DNA from: Streptomyces sp. IMTB 2501
GTDB lineage: Bacteria; Actinomycetota; Actinomycetes; Streptomycetales; Streptomycetaceae
Direction: 5' to 3'
Assembly (NCBI RefSeq): GCF_001953885.1
Contig: NZ_MQUS01000024.1
Span: forward strand, 86,790-150,789
Length of the DNA: 64,000 nucleotides
The notes under the pieces are model-generated. The model ran no database searches and was not told where the DNA came from. It worked only from the letters and a program-made list of their open reading frames with translations. Shown here in pieces: positions 1 to 9,200 of this stretch (within the stretch, counting starts at the first letter, position 1; each line of letters opens with the position of its first letter). The translations under genes and the position numbers were made by a program.

Positions 1-903
1 TCGCTGCTGCCGGGCGGCCGCCCGGCGACCGACCCGCGCGCGCGGGAGGAGGTCGCCGCCGCCTGGGGGCTCGCCGAACTCCCGCTGCGCTACGGCCGCG
101 ACACCCACCACATCGTCGAGGCTGCCGCCACCGGCGAACTGTCGGCACTCGTCGTCGCCGGCGTCGAGCTCGCCGACCTGCCCGACCCGGCACGCGCGCG
201 TGAAGCACTCGACGACGTCGGCTTCCTGGTGTCGCTGGAACTGCGGCCCAGCGAGGTCACCGAGCACGCCGACGTCGTCCTCCCGGTCGCCGCGGTCGCC
301 GAGAAGGCGGGCACGTTCCTCAACTGGGAAGGCCGAGTGCGGTTCTTCGACGCCGCGCTCAAGCCCGACCAGATGACCCGCCGCCTGGCACCGACGGACG
401 CGCGCGTGCTGCAGATGCTGGCCGACGCCATGGACGTCCACCTGGGCCTGCCGGATCTGCGCACCACGCGCGCGGAGATCGACCGGCTCGGCTCCTGGAC
501 CGGCCCGCGCGCCACCGGACCCCAGGAGTCCGCCGGCGTGCTGCCCCGCCCGGCCGTCGGCGAGGCCGTGCTCGCCGGGCACCGGCTGCTCCTGGACCAG
601 GGCGTCCTCCAGGAGGGCGACGAGGCGCTCGCCGGCACCCGGCACGCCGCCCACGCGCGCGTGTCGGCGGCGACCGCCGCCGAGGCGGGCGTGAAGGACG
701 GCGACGCCCTCGCCGTCACCGGCTCCACCGGCACTGTCGAACTCCCGCTGCGGATCACCGAGATGCCCGACCGGGTGGTCTGGCTCCCGCTGAACTCCGT
801 CGGCGCGGGGGTCGCCTCCGACACCGGGGCCCGGCCCGGCTCACTCGTCCGTATCGGCCCGGCGGCACCCGCCGAACAGGCCCCCAAGGAGGTGGAGGCA
901 TGA
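1..903 (+). CDS. nuoG: NADH-quinone oxidoreductase subunit G, 3' part
   Basis: The reading frame is open from the first base and ends in TGA at 901-903, so the 5' end lies outside the window. About 300 C-terminal residues are visible. They fit the molybdopterin-oxidoreductase-like region of NuoG, the large iron-sulfur subunit of the complex I NADH module: a GELSALVVAGVEL stretch, an LRPSEVTEHADVVLPVAAVAEK stretch typical of this fold broken by its usual T-x-x-A-D-V-V-L-P core, and a beta-rich C-terminal domain. The stop overlaps the nuoH start (ATGA), which indicates translational coupling. Identification rests on both sequence and operon position. Confidence 0.93.
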   Translation, partial: SLLPGGRPATDPRAREEVAAAWGLAELPLRYGRDTHHIVEAAATGELSALVVAGVELADLPDPARAREALDDVGFLVSLELRPSEVTEHADVVLPVAAVAEKAGTFLNWEGRVRFFDAALKPDQMTRRLAPTDARVLQMLADAMDVHLGLPDLRTTRAEIDRLGSWTGPRATGPQESAGVLPRPAVGEAVLAGHRLLLDQGVLQEGDEALAGTRHAAHARVSAATAAEAGVKDGDALAVTGSTGTVELPLRITEMPDRVVWLPLNSVGAGVASDTGARPGSLVRIGPAAPAEQAPKEVEA

Positions 904-2264
904 GCCCGTACCTCGCAGCTGAAGACCTCTCGATGTTCGGCCGCGACCCCTGGTGGCTGGTCGTCATCAAGGCCGTGTTCTGCTTCGCCTTCCTGATGGT
1001 GACCGTGCTGTTCTCCATCGTCTGGGAGCGCAAGGTCGTCGCCTGGATGCAGCTGCGCATCGGCCCCAACCGGCACGGCCCCTGGGGCATGCTCCAGTCG
1101 CTGGCCGACGGCGTGAAGCTGATGCTCAAGGAAGACGTCATCGTCAAACGCGCGGACAAGGTGGTCTACGTCCTCGCGCCGATCGTCGCGGCCATCCCGG
1201 CCTTCATGGCGATCGCGGTGATCCCCTTCGGCCCGGCCGGCAACGAGATCTCGATCTTCGGCCACCGCACCACGATGCAGCTCACCGACCTGCCGATCGC
1301 GATGCTCTACATCCTCGCGGTCGCCTCCGTCGGCATCTACGGCATCGTCCTCGCGGGTTGGAGTTCTGGATCCACCTACCCGCTCCTCGGCGGCCTGCGC
1401 TCCTGCGCACAGATGATCTCCTACGAGATCGCCATGGGCGCCGCGTTCGCCTCCGTGTTCCTGTACTCGGGGTCGATGTCGACGTCCACGATCGTGGAGC
1501 AGCAGCACGACCGCTGGTTCATCCTGCTGCTGCCGGTCTCCTTCATCCTCTACATCGTCACGATGGTCGGCGAGACCAACCGCGCCCCCTTCGACATGCC
1601 GGAGTCCGAGGGCGACCTGGTCGGCGGCTTCAACACCGAGTACTCGTCCATCAAGTTCGCGATGTTCATGCTCGCCGAGTACGTGAACATGGTGACGGTC
1701 TCAGCCGTGTCGACCACCCTGTTCCTCGGAGGCTGGCGCGCCCCCTGGCCGATCAGCTCCTTCTGGGAGGGCGCGAACCACGGCTGGTGGCCACTGCTCT
1801 GGTTCGTGATCAAGGTCCAGTTGCTGCTGTTCTTCTTCATCTGGCTGCGCGGCACGCTCCCGCGGGTCCGCTACGACCAGCTGATGAAGCTCGGCTGGAA
1901 GGTCCTCATCCCGGTCTCCGTGACGTGGCTGATGCTGGTGGCGACCGTACGGGCCCTGCGCAACGAGCACTACGACTTCGCCGACATCGCCCTCTACGTC
2001 GGCGGCGGAGTCCTCGCCCTGCTGCTGATCTCCTTCGTCGCCGACATGTTCCGCGAGAAGGCCGGGAGGGCCGAGCGGCCCGACGCCGAGCAGGCCGGAT
2101 TCGACCCGCTGGCGGGCGGGTTCCCGGTACCGCCGCTGCCTGGACAGGAACTGCCGCCGGTGCCGAGGCGCCGCCCGCGCCGCGAGCGGGAGCTGATTGT
2201 CAGTGGTGGGTCGGACACTGTCAGTGACGGATCTTCGGATGGAAAGGAGGCGTCCGATGGCTGA
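900..2264 (+). CDS. nuoH: NADH-quinone oxidoreductase subunit H
   Basis: Membrane subunit of complex I that forms much of the quinone chamber. It is 454 residues, longer than the roughly 325 of E. coli NuoH because of a hydrophilic proline-rich C-terminal tail after about residue 380. The family signatures are present: RIGPNRHGPWG near residue 55, a LADGVKLMLKED loop, and GETNRAPFDMPESEGDLVGG around 225-245 with the conserved acidic quinone-site loop. About eight hydrophobic segments are seen. The ATG at 900 overlaps the nuoG stop and follows GGAGGTGG. Its 3' end overlaps nuoI by 8 nt. Confidence 0.97.
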   Translation: MSPYLAAEDLSMFGRDPWWLVVIKAVFCFAFLMVTVLFSIVWERKVVAWMQLRIGPNRHGPWGMLQSLADGVKLMLKEDVIVKRADKVVYVLAPIVAAIPAFMAIAVIPFGPAGNEISIFGHRTTMQLTDLPIAMLYILAVASVGIYGIVLAGWSSGSTYPLLGGLRSCAQMISYEIAMGAAFASVFLYSGSMSTSTIVEQQHDRWFILLLPVSFILYIVTMVGETNRAPFDMPESEGDLVGGFNTEYSSIKFAMFMLAEYVNMVTVSAVSTTLFLGGWRAPWPISSFWEGANHGWWPLLWFVIKVQLLLFFFIWLRGTLPRVRYDQLMKLGWKVLIPVSVTWLMLVATVRALRNEHYDFADIALYVGGGVLALLLISFVADMFREKAGRAERPDAEQAGFDPLAGGFPVPPLPGQELPPVPRRRPRRERELIVSGGSDTVSDGSSDGKEASDG

Positions 2265-2859
2265 GGAGCCCAAGGAGACCAAACCCGGTTTCCAGAACCC
2301 CGTGGCCGGCTTCGGCGTGACCTTCAAGGCCATGTTCAAGAAGCGGCTGACCGAGCAGTACCCGGAGCAGAAGAAGACCACGGCTCCGCGGTTCCACGGA
2401 CGGCATCAGCTCAACCGCCATCCGGACGGCCTGGAGAAGTGCGTCGGCTGCGAGCTGTGCGCCTGGGCGTGCCCCGCCGACGCCATCTATGTGGAAGGCG
2501 CCGACAACACCGACGAGGAACGCTACTCGCCGGGCGAGCGCTATGGCCGCGTCTACCAGATCAACTACGCCCGCTGCATCCTGTGCGGCCTGTGCATCGA
2601 GGCGTGCCCCACGCGCGCGCTGACGATGACCAACGAGTTCGAGCTGGCCGACTCCAGCCGCGCCAACCTCATCTACACCAAGGAACAGCTCCTCGCCGGG
2701 CTCGAAGAGGGCATGGTCGACACACCCCACTCGATCTTCCCGGGGACCGACGAACAGGACTACTACCGGGGCCTGGTGACACAGGCCGCGCCCGGCACGG
2801 TCCGCCAGGTCGCCGTCTCCAAAGGAGAGACGCCCGAGGACCAGGAGGTGGAAGCATGA
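2257..2859 (+). CDS. nuoI: NADH-quinone oxidoreductase subunit I (2[4Fe-4S])
   Basis: Peripheral-arm ferredoxin-like subunit carrying clusters N6a and N6b that pass electrons toward N2. The 200-residue product has two canonical motifs, CVGCELCAWACP and CILCGLCIEACP, separated by the usual loop. An upstream in-frame ATG at 2197 exists. The ATG at 2257 is preferred because GGAAAGGAGG lies 6 nt before it and it gives the family N-terminus. The C-terminal tail after residue 170 is acidic. It overlaps nuoH by 8 nt and nuoJ by 4 nt. Confidence 0.97.
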   Translation: MAEEPKETKPGFQNPVAGFGVTFKAMFKKRLTEQYPEQKKTTAPRFHGRHQLNRHPDGLEKCVGCELCAWACPADAIYVEGADNTDEERYSPGERYGRVYQINYARCILCGLCIEACPTRALTMTNEFELADSSRANLIYTKEQLLAGLEEGMVDTPHSIFPGTDEQDYYRGLVTQAAPGTVRQVAVSKGETPEDQEVEA

Positions 2860-3698
2860 GCCCGCAGCTCGCCGCCTACGCGACCTCCACCGGTGAGGCC
2901 TTCCAGTTCTGGGTGCTCGGCACCATCGCGGTGCTCGGCGCCCTGTGCACCGTCTTCATGAAGAAGGCCGTGCACAGTGCGCTCTGCCTCGCCGGCACCA
3001 TGATCGTCCTGGCGGTGTTCTACCTCGCCAACGGCGCCTACTTCCTGGGCATCGTGCAGATCGTCGTCTACACCGGCGCGATCATGATGCTGTTCCTGTT
3101 CGTGGTGATGCTCGTCGGCGTCACGGCAGCGGACTCCTTGAAGGAGACCATCAAGGGCCAGCGCTGGCTGGCTCTTCTGTGCGGAGTCGGCTTCGGCGTC
3201 CTGCTCCTCACGGGCATCGGCAACGCGTCCCTGAAGGAGTTCAACGGCACCGGCCAGGCGAACGCGAACGGCAACGTGGGAGGCCTCGCCTCCCTCATCT
3301 TCACCAAGTACGTCTTCGCCTTCGAAATCACCGGCGCCCTGCTGATCACAGCCGCCGTCGGCGCCATGGTGCTCACCCACCGCGAGCGCACCGAGCGCGC
3401 CAAGACCCAGCGCGAGCTGGCCGAACAGCGCGTCCGCGAAGGCACGCACGTCCCGCCGCTGCCCGCCCCCGGTGTCTATGCCCGGCACAACGCCGTGGAC
3501 ATCGCGGGCCTGCTCCCCGACGGCACCCCGTCCGAGCTGACCGTCAGCAAGACGCTGCGCGAGCGCGGCCAGATCCGTGACGTGTCCGCCGAGGCGCTGG
3601 GCGACCTGCGCGCACTGGAGCAGCGAGCGGAGGAACGCCTGGAGCGCACGGAGATCGAACCGGCGACGTTCAAGCGGCCCGAGGAGGCGTCGAAGTGA
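2856..3698 (+). CDS. nuoJ: NADH-quinone oxidoreductase subunit J
   Basis: Membrane-arm subunit J, 280 residues. The first 180 residues carry five hydrophobic segments, including the conserved YFLGIVQIVVYTGAIMMLFL helix that contains the pi-bulge region of the family. The remaining 100 residues are a hydrophilic extension common in actinobacteria and absent from the 184-residue E. coli protein. The ATG at 2856 overlaps the nuoI stop and is preceded by CAGGAGGTGG. The same frame stays open far upstream (from 2439) inside nuoI, but that part is out-of-frame noise. Confidence 0.96.
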   Translation: MSPQLAAYATSTGEAFQFWVLGTIAVLGALCTVFMKKAVHSALCLAGTMIVLAVFYLANGAYFLGIVQIVVYTGAIMMLFLFVVMLVGVTAADSLKETIKGQRWLALLCGVGFGVLLLTGIGNASLKEFNGTGQANANGNVGGLASLIFTKYVFAFEITGALLITAAVGAMVLTHRERTERAKTQRELAEQRVREGTHVPPLPAPGVYARHNAVDIAGLLPDGTPSELTVSKTLRERGQIRDVSAEALGDLRALEQRAEERLERTEIEPATFKRPEEASK

Positions 3699-3994
3699 AC
3701 CCGGTCAACTACCTCTACCTCGCCGCCCTGTTGTTCACGATCGGCGCGACCGGCGTGCTGATCCGGCGCAACGCCATCGTGGTCTTCATGTGCATCGAGC
3801 TGATGCTGAACGCCTGCAACCTCGCGTTCGTCACCTTCTCCCGGCTGCACGGCAACCTCGACGGCCAGATCATCGCCTTCTTCACGATGGTCGTCGCCGC
3901 CGCGGAGGTCGTGGTGGGCCTCGCGATCATCGTGTCGCTGTTCCGTACCCGCCACTCGGCCTCGGTCGACGACGCCAGCCTGATGAAGCTGTAA
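3695..3994 (+). CDS. nuoK: NADH-quinone oxidoreductase subunit K
   Basis: Small three-helix membrane subunit (99 residues) of the Mrp-like part of complex I. The conserved buried glutamates are visible: one in FMCIELMLNACNL and one in the AAAEVVVGLAI helix. The GTG start at 3695 overlaps the nuoJ stop and sits behind GAGGAGG. Length matches the family norm of about 100 residues. Confidence 0.97.
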   Translation: MNPVNYLYLAALLFTIGATGVLIRRNAIVVFMCIELMLNACNLAFVTFSRLHGNLDGQIIAFFTMVVAAAEVVVGLAIIVSLFRTRHSASVDDASLMKL

Positions 3995-4009
3995 GGGGTC
4001 GGAAGAATC

Positions 4010-5905
4010 GTGGAGAACCTGATCGCGCCGCTCATCGCGGCGCCCCTGCTCGGAGCGGCCGTCCTCCTGGTCGGCGGCCGGCGCCTCGACCGCGTCGGCC
4101 ACTGGATCGGCACGCTCCTGTCGGCCGCCTCCTTCGTGTTCGGCCTGATCCTCTTCGCCGACCTGCTCGGCAAGAGCGCAGAACACCGCACCCTCATCAA
4201 GCATTTGTTCAGCTGGGTCCCGGTGGCCGGCTTCCAGGCGGACGCCACCCTCCGCCTGGACCAGCTGTCGATGACGTTCGTCCTGCTCATCACGGGCGTC
4301 GGCTCACTGATCCACCTGTACTCGGTCGGCTACATGGAGCACGACGAGCGGCGCCGCCGCTTCTTCGGCTACCTGAACCTGTTCCTCGCGGCGATGCTCC
4401 TGCTCGTCCTCGCCGACAACTACCTGCTGCTGTACGTCGGCTGGGAGGGCGTCGGCCTCGCCTCGTACCTGCTGATCGGCTTCTGGCAGCACAAGCCCAG
4501 CGCCGCGACGGCCGCGAAGAAGGCCTTCCTGGTCAACCGCGTCGGCGACATGGGTCTGTCGATCGCGATCATGCTGATGTTCACGACGTTCGGCAGCTTC
4601 GCCTTCGGCCCGGTCCTCAGCCACGCCACCCAGGCATCCGAGGGCAAGCTCACCGCCATCGGCCTGATGCTGCTGCTCGCCGCCTGCGGCAAGTCCGCCC
4701 AGGTGCCGCTGCAGTCCTGGCTCGGTGACGCCATGGAGGGTCCGACCCCGGTCTCGGCCCTGATCCACGCGGCGACGATGGTGACCGCGGGCGTGTACCT
4801 CATCGTCCGCTCGGGAGCCATCTTCAACGCGGCCCCGGACGCCCAGCTCGCCGTCACCGTCGTCGGCGCGGTCACGCTCCTCTTCGGTGCGATCGTCGGT
4901 TGCGCGAAGGACGACATCAAGAAGGCACTGGCCGGCTCGACCATGTCGCAGATCGGCTACATGGTGCTGGCCGCGGGCCTCGGCCCGATCGGCTACGTCT
5001 TCGCGATCATGCACCTGGTGACACACGGCTTCTTCAAGGCCGGGCTGTTCCTCGGCGCGGGCTCCGTCATGCACGGCATGAACGACGAGGTCGACATGCG
5101 CAAGTACGGCGGCTTGCGGCAGTACATGCCGGTCACCTTCATCACCTTCGGCCTCGGCTACCTCGCCATCATCGGCTTCCCGGGCCTGTCCGGCTTCTTC
5201 TCCAAGGACAAGATCATCGAGGCGGCCTTCGCCAAGGGCGGCACCGAGGGGTGGATCCTCGGCGGCGCGGCCCTGCTCGGCGCGGCCATCACCGCCTTCT
5301 ACATGACGCGCGTGATGCTGATGACGTTCTTCGGAGAGAAGCGCTGGCAGCCGGACGAGAACGGCAACGAGCCGCACCCGCACGAGTCCCCGAAGGTCAT
5401 GACGATCCCGATGATCGTGCTGGCCGTCGGATCGGTCCTCGCCGGTGGCCTCTTCAGCATCGGCGACCGCTTCCTGCACTGGCTGGAGCCGGTCACCGGA
5501 CACAGCGAGGGCCACTCCCCGGTCAGCGCCTGGACGGTCACCGGCGCGACCATGGTGTGCCTCGTCATCGGCGTAGGCATCGCCTGGGCGCAGTACGGCC
5601 GCAAGCCTGTCCCTGTCGTCGCCCCGCGCGGCTCGCTGCTCACCCGCGCGGCCCGCCGCGACCTGCTCCAGGACGACTTCAACCATGTGGTCCTGGTACG
5701 CGGCGGCGAGCACCTGACGCGCTCCCTGGTGTACGTCGACCACACCCTGGTCGACGGTGTCGTCAACGGCACGGCGGCCGGCTTCGGCGGCCTGTCCGGG
5801 CGGTTGCGCCGCCTCCAGAACGGCTTCGCCCGCTCCTACGCGGTCTCGATGTTCGGCGGTGCGGCCCTCCTGGTCGCCGCGACCCTGCTGATGAGGGCGG
5901 TCTGA
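4010..5905 (+). CDS. nuoL: NADH-quinone oxidoreductase subunit L (antiporter-like)
   Basis: Distal antiporter-like proton-pumping subunit, 631 residues, close to the usual 610-650. The key residues are in place: the glutamate of the YVGWEGVGLASYLL helix, the lysine of CGKSAQVPLQSWLGDAM, and the histidines of SALIHAATMV. A later FFKAGLFLGAGSVMHGM segment and a C-terminal amphipathic region typical of the lateral helix follow. It starts with GTG at 4010 after GGGGTCGGAAG, 15 nt past nuoK. Confidence 0.97.
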   Translation: MENLIAPLIAAPLLGAAVLLVGGRRLDRVGHWIGTLLSAASFVFGLILFADLLGKSAEHRTLIKHLFSWVPVAGFQADATLRLDQLSMTFVLLITGVGSLIHLYSVGYMEHDERRRRFFGYLNLFLAAMLLLVLADNYLLLYVGWEGVGLASYLLIGFWQHKPSAATAAKKAFLVNRVGDMGLSIAIMLMFTTFGSFAFGPVLSHATQASEGKLTAIGLMLLLAACGKSAQVPLQSWLGDAMEGPTPVSALIHAATMVTAGVYLIVRSGAIFNAAPDAQLAVTVVGAVTLLFGAIVGCAKDDIKKALAGSTMSQIGYMVLAAGLGPIGYVFAIMHLVTHGFFKAGLFLGAGSVMHGMNDEVDMRKYGGLRQYMPVTFITFGLGYLAIIGFPGLSGFFSKDKIIEAAFAKGGTEGWILGGAALLGAAITAFYMTRVMLMTFFGEKRWQPDENGNEPHPHESPKVMTIPMIVLAVGSVLAGGLFSIGDRFLHWLEPVTGHSEGHSPVSAWTVTGATMVCLVIGVGIAWAQYGRKPVPVVAPRGSLLTRAARRDLLQDDFNHVVLVRGGEHLTRSLVYVDHTLVDGVVNGTAAGFGGLSGRLRRLQNGFARSYAVSMFGGAALLVAATLLMRAV

Positions 5906-5910
5906 TACCG

Positions 5911-7482
5911 ATGTCCTTTCCTCTGCTGACAGCGACGGCGGCCCTCCCGGCCGTAGGGGCCGTCGCCACGGCCGCCGTACCGGCCGCGTGGCGCACCGCC
6001 GCCAAGTGGCTGGCACTGCTCGTCTCGCTCGCCACGCTCGCCCTGGCGAGCACCGTCCTGGTCCGCTTCGATCCGAACGGCGCCCGCTACCAGCTCACCG
6101 AATCCCACGCCTGGATCAAGGACTTCGGGGTGCGGTACGAGGTGGGCGTCGACGGCATCGCGGTGGCACTGATCGCGCTGACCGCCGTACTGATCCCGTT
6201 CATCATCCTCGCCGGCTGGCACGACGCCGACCCGCTGGAGACCGGCAGCCGGCGCTGGCGGCCCACCCAGGGCTTCTTCGCGCTGATCCTCGCCGTCGAG
6301 GCGATGGTGCTCATCTCCTTCGAGGCCACCGACGTCTTCGTCTTCTACATCTTCTTCGAAGCCATGCTCATCCCGATGTACTTCCTCATCGGCGGCTTCG
6401 GAGACCGCGCCCACGCGCAGGGCGAGAAGGCGGCCTCGACGCAGCGGTCGTACGCGGCCGTGAAGTTCCTGCTCTACAACCTGGTCGGTGGCCTGATCAT
6501 GCTGGCCGCGGTGATCGGCCTCTACGTAGTGGCCGGAAACTTCAGCCTCCAGGAGATCGCACAGGCTCGTGCCAACGGCTCGCTGCACATGGCGACGAGC
6601 ACCGAACGCTGGCTGTTCCTCGGCTTCTTCTTCGCCTTCGCGGTCAAGGCGCCACTGTGGCCGCTGCACACCTGGCTGCCCAACGCCATGCAGGAGTCCA
6701 CCGCCCCGGTCGCCGTCCTCATCACCGCGGTCGTCGACAAGGTGGGCACGTTCGCGATGCTCCGCTTCTGCCTCCAGCTGTTCCCGGAGGCCAGCAAGTG
6801 GGCGACGCCCGTCATCCTCGTGCTGTCCCTGATCAGCATCGTCTACGGCGCACTGCTCGCCGTCGGCCAGCGGGACATCAAGCGCCTGGTGGCGTACGCG
6901 TCGATCTCGCACTTCGGCTTCATCATCATGGGCATCTTCGCGATGACCAGCCAGGGCCAGTCCGGCGCCACGCTCTACATGGTCAACCACGGCATCTCCA
7001 CGGCCGCGCTGATGCTGGTCGCCGGCTTCCTGATCTCCCGGCGCGGCTCGCGGCTCATCGCCGACTACGGAGGCGTGCAGAAGGTCGCCCCGGTGCTCGC
7101 CGGCACTTTCCTGATCGGCGGCCTCGCCACCCTCTCGCTGCCCGGACTCGCCCCGTTCGTGAGCGAGTTCCTGGTCCTGGTCGGCACGTTCGCGCGCTAT
7201 CCGGTGATCGGCGTCATCGCCGCCTTCGGCATCGTCCTCGCCGCGCTCTACACCCTCGTCCTGTACCAGCGGACGATGACGGGCCCGGTGAAGCCCGAGG
7301 TCTCGGCGATGCCCGACCTACGCGCGCGTGAACTCGTGGTCGTCGCCCCGCTGATCGTGCTGCTGATCTTCCTGGGCGTCTACCCGAAGCCCGTCACGGA
7401 CATCGTCAACCCGGCGGTCAAGCAGACGATGTCCGACGTACACAAGACCGACCCCAAGCCCTCGGTGGAGGCGGCCAAATGA
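5911..7482 (+). CDS. nuoM: NADH-quinone oxidoreductase subunit M (antiporter-like)
   Basis: Second antiporter-like subunit, 523 residues and about 14 hydrophobic segments. Diagnostic stretches are YIFFEAMLIPMYFLIGGFG with its essential glutamate and KAPLWPLHTWLPNAM with the conserved lysine. The ATG at 5911 is 5 nt after the nuoL stop. Upstream extension of the same frame lies inside nuoL and is rejected. The 3' end overlaps nuoN by 4 nt. Confidence 0.96.
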   Translation: MSFPLLTATAALPAVGAVATAAVPAAWRTAAKWLALLVSLATLALASTVLVRFDPNGARYQLTESHAWIKDFGVRYEVGVDGIAVALIALTAVLIPFIILAGWHDADPLETGSRRWRPTQGFFALILAVEAMVLISFEATDVFVFYIFFEAMLIPMYFLIGGFGDRAHAQGEKAASTQRSYAAVKFLLYNLVGGLIMLAAVIGLYVVAGNFSLQEIAQARANGSLHMATSTERWLFLGFFFAFAVKAPLWPLHTWLPNAMQESTAPVAVLITAVVDKVGTFAMLRFCLQLFPEASKWATPVILVLSLISIVYGALLAVGQRDIKRLVAYASISHFGFIIMGIFAMTSQGQSGATLYMVNHGISTAALMLVAGFLISRRGSRLIADYGGVQKVAPVLAGTFLIGGLATLSLPGLAPFVSEFLVLVGTFARYPVIGVIAAFGIVLAALYTLVLYQRTMTGPVKPEVSAMPDLRARELVVVAPLIVLLIFLGVYPKPVTDIVNPAVKQTMSDVHKTDPKPSVEAAK

Positions 7483-9128
7483 GCACAACAGCCGTCCACA
7501 GCCTGTGGACAACCGCGGCCGACCCGATCTCGAAGATCCCGGCACCGAAGATCGAATACGGACAATTGTCGCCGACGCTGATCGTCGCCGGTGCGGCACT
7601 GGTCGGCGTGCTGATCGAGGCGTTCCTCCCGCGCAAGTCCCGTTACTACGCACAGGTGTTCGTGTCTGTCGTGGCCCTGTGCGCCGCGTTCGCCGCGGTG
7701 GTCGCGCTCGCGGCCGACGGCTACGGCACCACGAAGGCGCACATCGCGGCGATGGGCGCGATCGCGGTCGACGGGCCGTCCCTGTTCCTTCAGGGCACGA
7801 TCCTGCTGGCCGGTCTGGTCGCCCTGTTCACCTTCGCCGAGCGGCGCCTGGACCCGGCCGCGCACGGCAACCGCGTCGACTCCTTCGCCGCGCAGGCCGC
7901 CTCGGTACCGGGCAGCGACAGCGAGAAGGCCGCGGTGAAGGCCGGCTTCACCACCACCGAGGTCTTCCCGCTCCTCCTCTTCGCGATCGCCGGCATGCTG
8001 GTGTTCCCCTCGGCCAACGACCTGCTGACGCTGTTCGTGGCCCTGGAGGTCTTCTCCCTGCCGCTGTACCTGATGTGCGCGCTGGCCCGCCGCAAGCGGC
8101 TGATGTCGCAGGAAGCCGCGGTCAAGTACTTCCTGCTCGGCGCCTTCGCCTCCGCCTTCACCCTGTTCGGCATCGCCCTGCTGTACGGCTACGCGGGCTC
8201 GGTGTCGTACGCGCGCATGGCCCAGGTCGTCGACGGCACGGTCACCAACGTCGACCCTGCGCTGGCCAACACCATGGGCAACGACGCACTGCTGCTCCTC
8301 GGCAGCGCCCTGATCGTGATGGGCCTGCTGTTCAAGGTGGGCGCGGTCCCGTTCCACATGTGGACGCCGGACGTCTACCAGGGCGCGCCGACGCCCGTGA
8401 CCGGCTTCATGGCGGCCGCGACGAAGGTGGCCGCGTTCGGCGCGCTGCTGCGCCTGCTGTACGTGGTCCTGCCGGGCATGCGCTGGGACTGGCGGCCGGT
8501 CATGTGGGCGGTGGCGATCATCACCATGCTCGGCGGTGCGATCGTCGCGATCACGCAGACCGACATCAAACGGCTGCTGGCATACTCGTCCATCGCGCAC
8601 GCCGGATTCATCCTCGCGGGTGTCATCGCCACGTCGAAGGACGGCGTCTCGTCGGTCCTCTTCTACCTGGCCGGCTACTCCTTCGTGACGATCGGCGCCT
8701 TCGCCGTGGTCACGCTGGTCCGCGACGCGGGCGGCGAGGCGACCCACCTGTCGAAGTGGGCGGGTCTCGGCCGCCGCTCCCCACTGGTGGCCGCGGTCTT
8801 CGCCGTATTCCTCCTGGCCTTCGCCGGCATCCCGCTGACCTCCGGTTTCGCCGGGAAGTTCGCCGTGTTCAAGGCGGCGGCGGACGGCGGTGCGGCCCCG
8901 CTGGTCGTGGTCGGTGTGATCTCCTCGGCGATCGCCGCGTTCTTCTACATCCGAGTGATCGTGCTGATGTTCTTCAGTGAGCCGACGCCGGAGGGCCCCA
9001 CCGTGGCCGTACCGTCCCCGCTGACCATGGCGGCGATCGCCATGGGCGTGGCGGTGACCCTGGTCCTCGGCGTGGCCCCGCAGTACTTCCTGAACCTGGC
9101 CAGCCAGGCGGGAGTGTTCGTGCGCTGA
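7479..9128 (+). CDS. nuoN: NADH-quinone oxidoreductase subunit N (antiporter-like)
   Basis: Last gene of the main complex I operon, 549 residues. Family hallmarks are a VALEVFSLPLYLMCALARR helix with its glutamate, the lysine region FKVGAVPFHMWTPDVYQGAP, and TDIKRLLAYSSIAHAGF. The N-terminal 25 residues are a polar lead. The ATG at 7479 overlaps the nuoM stop. The first codons include a DnaA-box-like palindrome (7494-7512), discussed separately. A strong hairpin follows the stop. Confidence 0.96.
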   Translation: MSTTAVHSLWTTAADPISKIPAPKIEYGQLSPTLIVAGAALVGVLIEAFLPRKSRYYAQVFVSVVALCAAFAAVVALAADGYGTTKAHIAAMGAIAVDGPSLFLQGTILLAGLVALFTFAERRLDPAAHGNRVDSFAAQAASVPGSDSEKAAVKAGFTTTEVFPLLLFAIAGMLVFPSANDLLTLFVALEVFSLPLYLMCALARRKRLMSQEAAVKYFLLGAFASAFTLFGIALLYGYAGSVSYARMAQVVDGTVTNVDPALANTMGNDALLLLGSALIVMGLLFKVGAVPFHMWTPDVYQGAPTPVTGFMAAATKVAAFGALLRLLYVVLPGMRWDWRPVMWAVAIITMLGGAIVAITQTDIKRLLAYSSIAHAGFILAGVIATSKDGVSSVLFYLAGYSFVTIGAFAVVTLVRDAGGEATHLSKWAGLGRRSPLVAAVFAVFLLAFAGIPLTSGFAGKFAVFKAAADGGAAPLVVVGVISSAIAAFFYIRVIVLMFFSEPTPEGPTVAVPSPLTMAAIAMGVAVTLVLGVAPQYFLNLASQAGVFVR

Positions 9129-9139
9129 CGCTCCGCTCG

Positions 9140-9193
9140 GACATGCCGCTGCCCGGCACCCTCCTTCACGAGGGTGTCGGGCAGTGGCATGTC
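9140..9193. terminator. Hairpin terminator between nuoN and convergent uma2
   Basis: A 23-bp stem (9140-9162 with 9171-9193) contains two G-U type positions and an 8-nt loop. It begins 12 nt after the nuoN stop and ends 7 nt before the stop of the opposing gene, so it can serve both strands. There is no T-run, as is usual in Streptomyces. Confidence 0.85.
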
Positions 9194-9200
9194 TCCGGAG

